Shown: one piece after another, positions 61,852 through 64,000 of the stretch
How positions within the stretch are numbered: position 1 is the first letter of the stretch
Layout: the number at the start of each line of letters is the position of its first letter
From: an uncultured Alistipes sp.
GTDB taxonomy: Bacteria; Bacteroidota; Bacteroidia; Bacteroidales; Rikenellaceae
Length of the DNA stretch: 64,000 nt
Reading direction: 5' to 3'
Assembly (NCBI GenBank): GCA_900770635.1
Contig: CAAGLB010000163.1
Coordinates: forward strand, 1-64,000
The notes under the pieces: generated by a model
What the model was told of the DNA's origin: nothing
Seen by the model: the letters and a program-made list of their open reading frames with translations, nothing else
The model's database searches: none
Program-made: the position numbers and the translations under genes

Positions 61852-64000
61852 ATGAAGAGACTATTTTTAATTATCGTGTGTCTTTGTACTCTCACAGCTG
61901 TGAGTGCTCAGGCTCCACAGAAGCCCCAGAACCTTCTTGGTAAGAGCGTTCAGTATTTGGGCGAAGTTGTGCGTAAGGTGCCTACTGGTGAGGGTGTCTT
62001 GACAATCAAGAGTGTAGACAAGAGTGGTGAGTATAGCTACGTTTTGTCGGGTGCATTCGATGGTACAACCGTTACAGGTGGCGAGTTTAAGATGGTCAGC
62101 CAGGGCGTTACCTTCAAGGGTGATGTTACCTATGCTGTCGACAAGAAGCTCAAATCTGTTGTTGTTACTCTTTCGAATGGTGAGTTCACAAGCAACGGCA
62201 TGACCGTAGCTAAGCTTCGCAACGAGCAGCTCGCTGTGACAATCCCTACTAAGGGCACAGCCATCAGCGGCAACTGCCAGGTTGCTGTTGAGTATGAGCT
62301 CGACGAGGCAAATGTGGAGCTTGCTAAGCGTTTCGCTGGCAGCGACTCATTCACAAACTTTGGTGGCTACATCACACTTACTGTTAACACAGCCAATGGT
62401 CTTGAGGTTGCTGGCCGCAACGACATTAAGTCGGCTACAATGAGCTTCGACAATGGTGCTGTTGTTACTATTGCTGCTGATAACTCTTCATGGAAGCGTG
62501 CTAATGGCGACGTCATCGAGGTTGAGAATGGCGCTGTTAAGAGCTTCTCGTTGGCTATTGCCGAGGGCGAGATCTCAAACGAGAACATCCGCTACTCATT
62601 CGACAATGGCAACCAGTATGTTGGTACTTACAAGAACCTCGCTCCATCAACACTCGAGGAGCTTATCGTGCTTAACAGCATCGCTTGGTCGTGGGAGAAT
62701 GCTGCTGACAACATCGTTAACGGTACTGTTACCTATGCCAACGGCAACACCATCATCGCTGATTCGGCTGAGGTTGTCGACTTTGTTTTGAACTTCGAGA
62801 ATGGCAACATCTCGCCTAACAACATCGTTTACACATTCTCTAATGGCGCTAAGTACGAGGGTTCTTACCGAAATCTCGTTCCTGAGTCTTTGGCCGAGTT
62901 GTTGATCTTCTCATCTCTCGATTGGGCATGGGACGACACTGTGACAGACTACATCGTTACTGGTACTTTGTACTATGCTAATGGCAACACCATCTTGTTC
63001 GAGTCATCTGAGATCAAGGGCTTCGACATGGCATTTGAGGCTGGTCGCATCACCCCTGAGAACATCATCTATACCTTCCCATGTGGCGTTAAGTATGAGG
63101 GTGGCTACAATAAGAATCTTACCGACACCATTGCAGCGTCGTTGGTAGCTATGGATAACTTCGTATGGCCTCTCGATAAGTTCGATGAGTGGATCTCTGC
63201 TGGTCAGCTTACCTTCACCGATGGCAATGTTGTTCAGGTAGCTCATGGCCAGAGCCCACAGGTTAGAGCCGACCTCGAGTTTAACGGTGGTATCTACCGA
63301 AGCGGCACAGGCACCTACTCTTATAGCGGTGTTGACGGCTCTACAGTTTCAGCTCACATGCTACTCGCCTTGACTAACGACATGCTCGTTAGCCTCGATA
63401 AGTTGGTTACTCGTGAGAATGTTATGCATGTTCCAGGCACTGGTGAGCTTCGTTTGGCTAATGGTGAGTACTTCAAGTTTGAGGTTGGTAGCCTTAGCGA
63501 GTATCTCGTAATCTACGATAAGGGTACTATCAAGAATGGCATCATCTCACACACTTTCGAGAATGGTAATAAGTTTGAGGGTTCAGTACGCCGTTTGTTC
63601 AGCTCTGGCGATTTCATCCTTAACTTCAAGGGTTCTGATTGGAAGTGGGCCGACATCAACAACCACGCTTACGAGGGTGTGTTGACCATGACTAATGGCG
63701 CTCGCAAGACCTACGTTATGGGTTATGACGAGGTAGCCTTCGCTAAGCAGAAGAAGATGTGGGAGCAGGCTAAGAAGAAGGATGTGTTGACATTCTTCAA
63801 CGACTACTGGCGTGGTAAGCAGTATAAGACTATGCGTGTTACCTACCTCGACCTTTCTTACGTTACATACCGTAAGGACGATGAGAAGATGGAGGTTCAC
63901 TACTCTAATGGCGATGTTCTCTCAATTTCTAACGTGACTCCATCTCAGGCTCAGGAGTTCCACGAGACCTTCAACCCTGAGGAGGTTATGGTTCCAGATA
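61852..64000 (+). CDS. Secreted repeat protein with MORN-like NGxKYEGxY units (3' truncated by window)
   Basis: The frame from ATG 61852 stays open to the window end (716 residues seen). Signal peptide MKRLFLIIVCLCTLTAVSAQ. The middle is built of tandem ~79-residue units at 62554-62790, 62791-63030 and from 63031, and a more diverged one from about 63511. Each has an IxxxNIxYxFxNGxxYxGxY segment, an LxELxxxxSxxWxW segment and a YANGNT segment. The NGxKYEGxY core is reminiscent of MORN repeats, but the unit is longer. No catalytic motif is seen. Codon use is of the highly expressed class, so the protein may be abundant. I do not know a named family for it. Confidence 0.85.
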   Translation, partial: MKRLFLIIVCLCTLTAVSAQAPQKPQNLLGKSVQYLGEVVRKVPTGEGVLTIKSVDKSGEYSYVLSGAFDGTTVTGGEFKMVSQGVTFKGDVTYAVDKKLKSVVVTLSNGEFTSNGMTVAKLRNEQLAVTIPTKGTAISGNCQVAVEYELDEANVELAKRFAGSDSFTNFGGYITLTVNTANGLEVAGRNDIKSATMSFDNGAVVTIAADNSSWKRANGDVIEVENGAVKSFSLAIAEGEISNENIRYSFDNGNQYVGTYKNLAPSTLEELIVLNSIAWSWENAADNIVNGTVTYANGNTIIADSAEVVDFVLNFENGNISPNNIVYTFSNGAKYEGSYRNLVPESLAELLIFSSLDWAWDDTVTDYIVTGTLYYANGNTILFESSEIKGFDMAFEAGRITPENIIYTFPCGVKYEGGYNKNLTDTIAASLVAMDNFVWPLDKFDEWISAGQLTFTDGNVVQVAHGQSPQVRADLEFNGGIYRSGTGTYSYSGVDGSTVSAHMLLALTNDMLVSLDKLVTRENVMHVPGTGELRLANGEYFKFEVGSLSEYLVIYDKGTIKNGIISHTFENGNKFEGSVRRLFSSGDFILNFKGSDWKWADINNHAYEGVLTMTNGARKTYVMGYDEVAFAKQKKMWEQAKKKDVLTFFNDYWRGKQYKTMRVTYLDLSYVTYRKDDEKMEVHYSNGDVLSISNVTPSQAQEFHETFNPEEVMVPD

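Overview
The window reads as chromosomal DNA of a Bacteroidota member, most likely order Bacteroidales. The evidence is direct: many genes are preceded by the Bacteroidota promoter pair (a TTG/TTTG -33 box and a TAnnTTTG -7 box, about 19 bp apart), ribosome-binding sites are weak, and the gene content includes a biotin-dependent Na+-pumping methylmalonyl-CoA decarboxylase operon, an AspT/YidE transporter, DUF4199/DUF4293/DUF4831/DUF5106 proteins, a one-operon Suf system and a Bacteroidales-type small SRP RNA. A Rikenellaceae/Alistipes-like host is my guess; family level cannot be settled from this sequence alone. I see no phage, insertion sequence, integrase, CRISPR array, rRNA or tRNA gene.

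Layout. 1-3.3 kb: 3' part of the decarboxylase operon (mmdA, gamma, biotin carrier, beta). 3.6-10.2 kb: a short-chain dehydrogenase, then pncB, cinA and a divergent pyrD-like gene on the minus strand, pdxB, and a divergent arginase-family gene. 10.2-13.6 kb: nhaA and two related FKBP-like lipoproteins. 13.6-17.2 kb: repeat-rich spacers around ispE, a zeta-toxin-like kinase with a 54-residue overlapping partner, and unknown proteins. 17.2-30.6 kb: glycosyltransferase and acyl-ACP thioesterase, a large M16 peptidase, a LuxC-like reductase/exonuclease/thioredoxin-fold operon, argS, dus, fmt, an MFS transporter and a NifX-like protein. 30.6-33 kb: mdh between two very repeat-rich spacers. 33-39.2 kb: sufBCDS, tmk and a MauE/DoxX membrane protein. 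39.3-44.6 kb: a tripartite RND efflux operon. 44.7-50 kb: a secreted TPR protein with an outer-membrane barrel and a Yip1-like membrane protein. 50.1-56 kb: SRP RNA divergent from mltG, then DUF4199, GT2, DUF4293 and a Ca2+ P-type ATPase. 56-64 kb: a DJ-1 protein and aroB, an AspT-type transporter, DUF4831, a HEAT-repeat protein, a thioredoxin, and a secreted repeat protein that runs off the end.

Most genes are housekeeping. The unusual material lies in two places. First, the intergenic spacers carry several families of 8-9-nt-period, strand-symmetric arrays (TGGGTAnnn/TACCCA, TTTAGGGA, TGTCAC, GTGAAAAG, TAATTAG). These are combined in fixed orientation with a ~94-bp REP-like palindrome into a composite element with copies at 13.7, 13.9, 17.1, 30.9 and 32.7 kb. 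Second, two genes keep an enzyme fold but have lost canonical active-site residues: the arginase-family protein lacks two Mn ligands and the PyrD-like protein lacks most orotate-contacting residues. All functional statements rest on motif recognition by eye; no database search was run.
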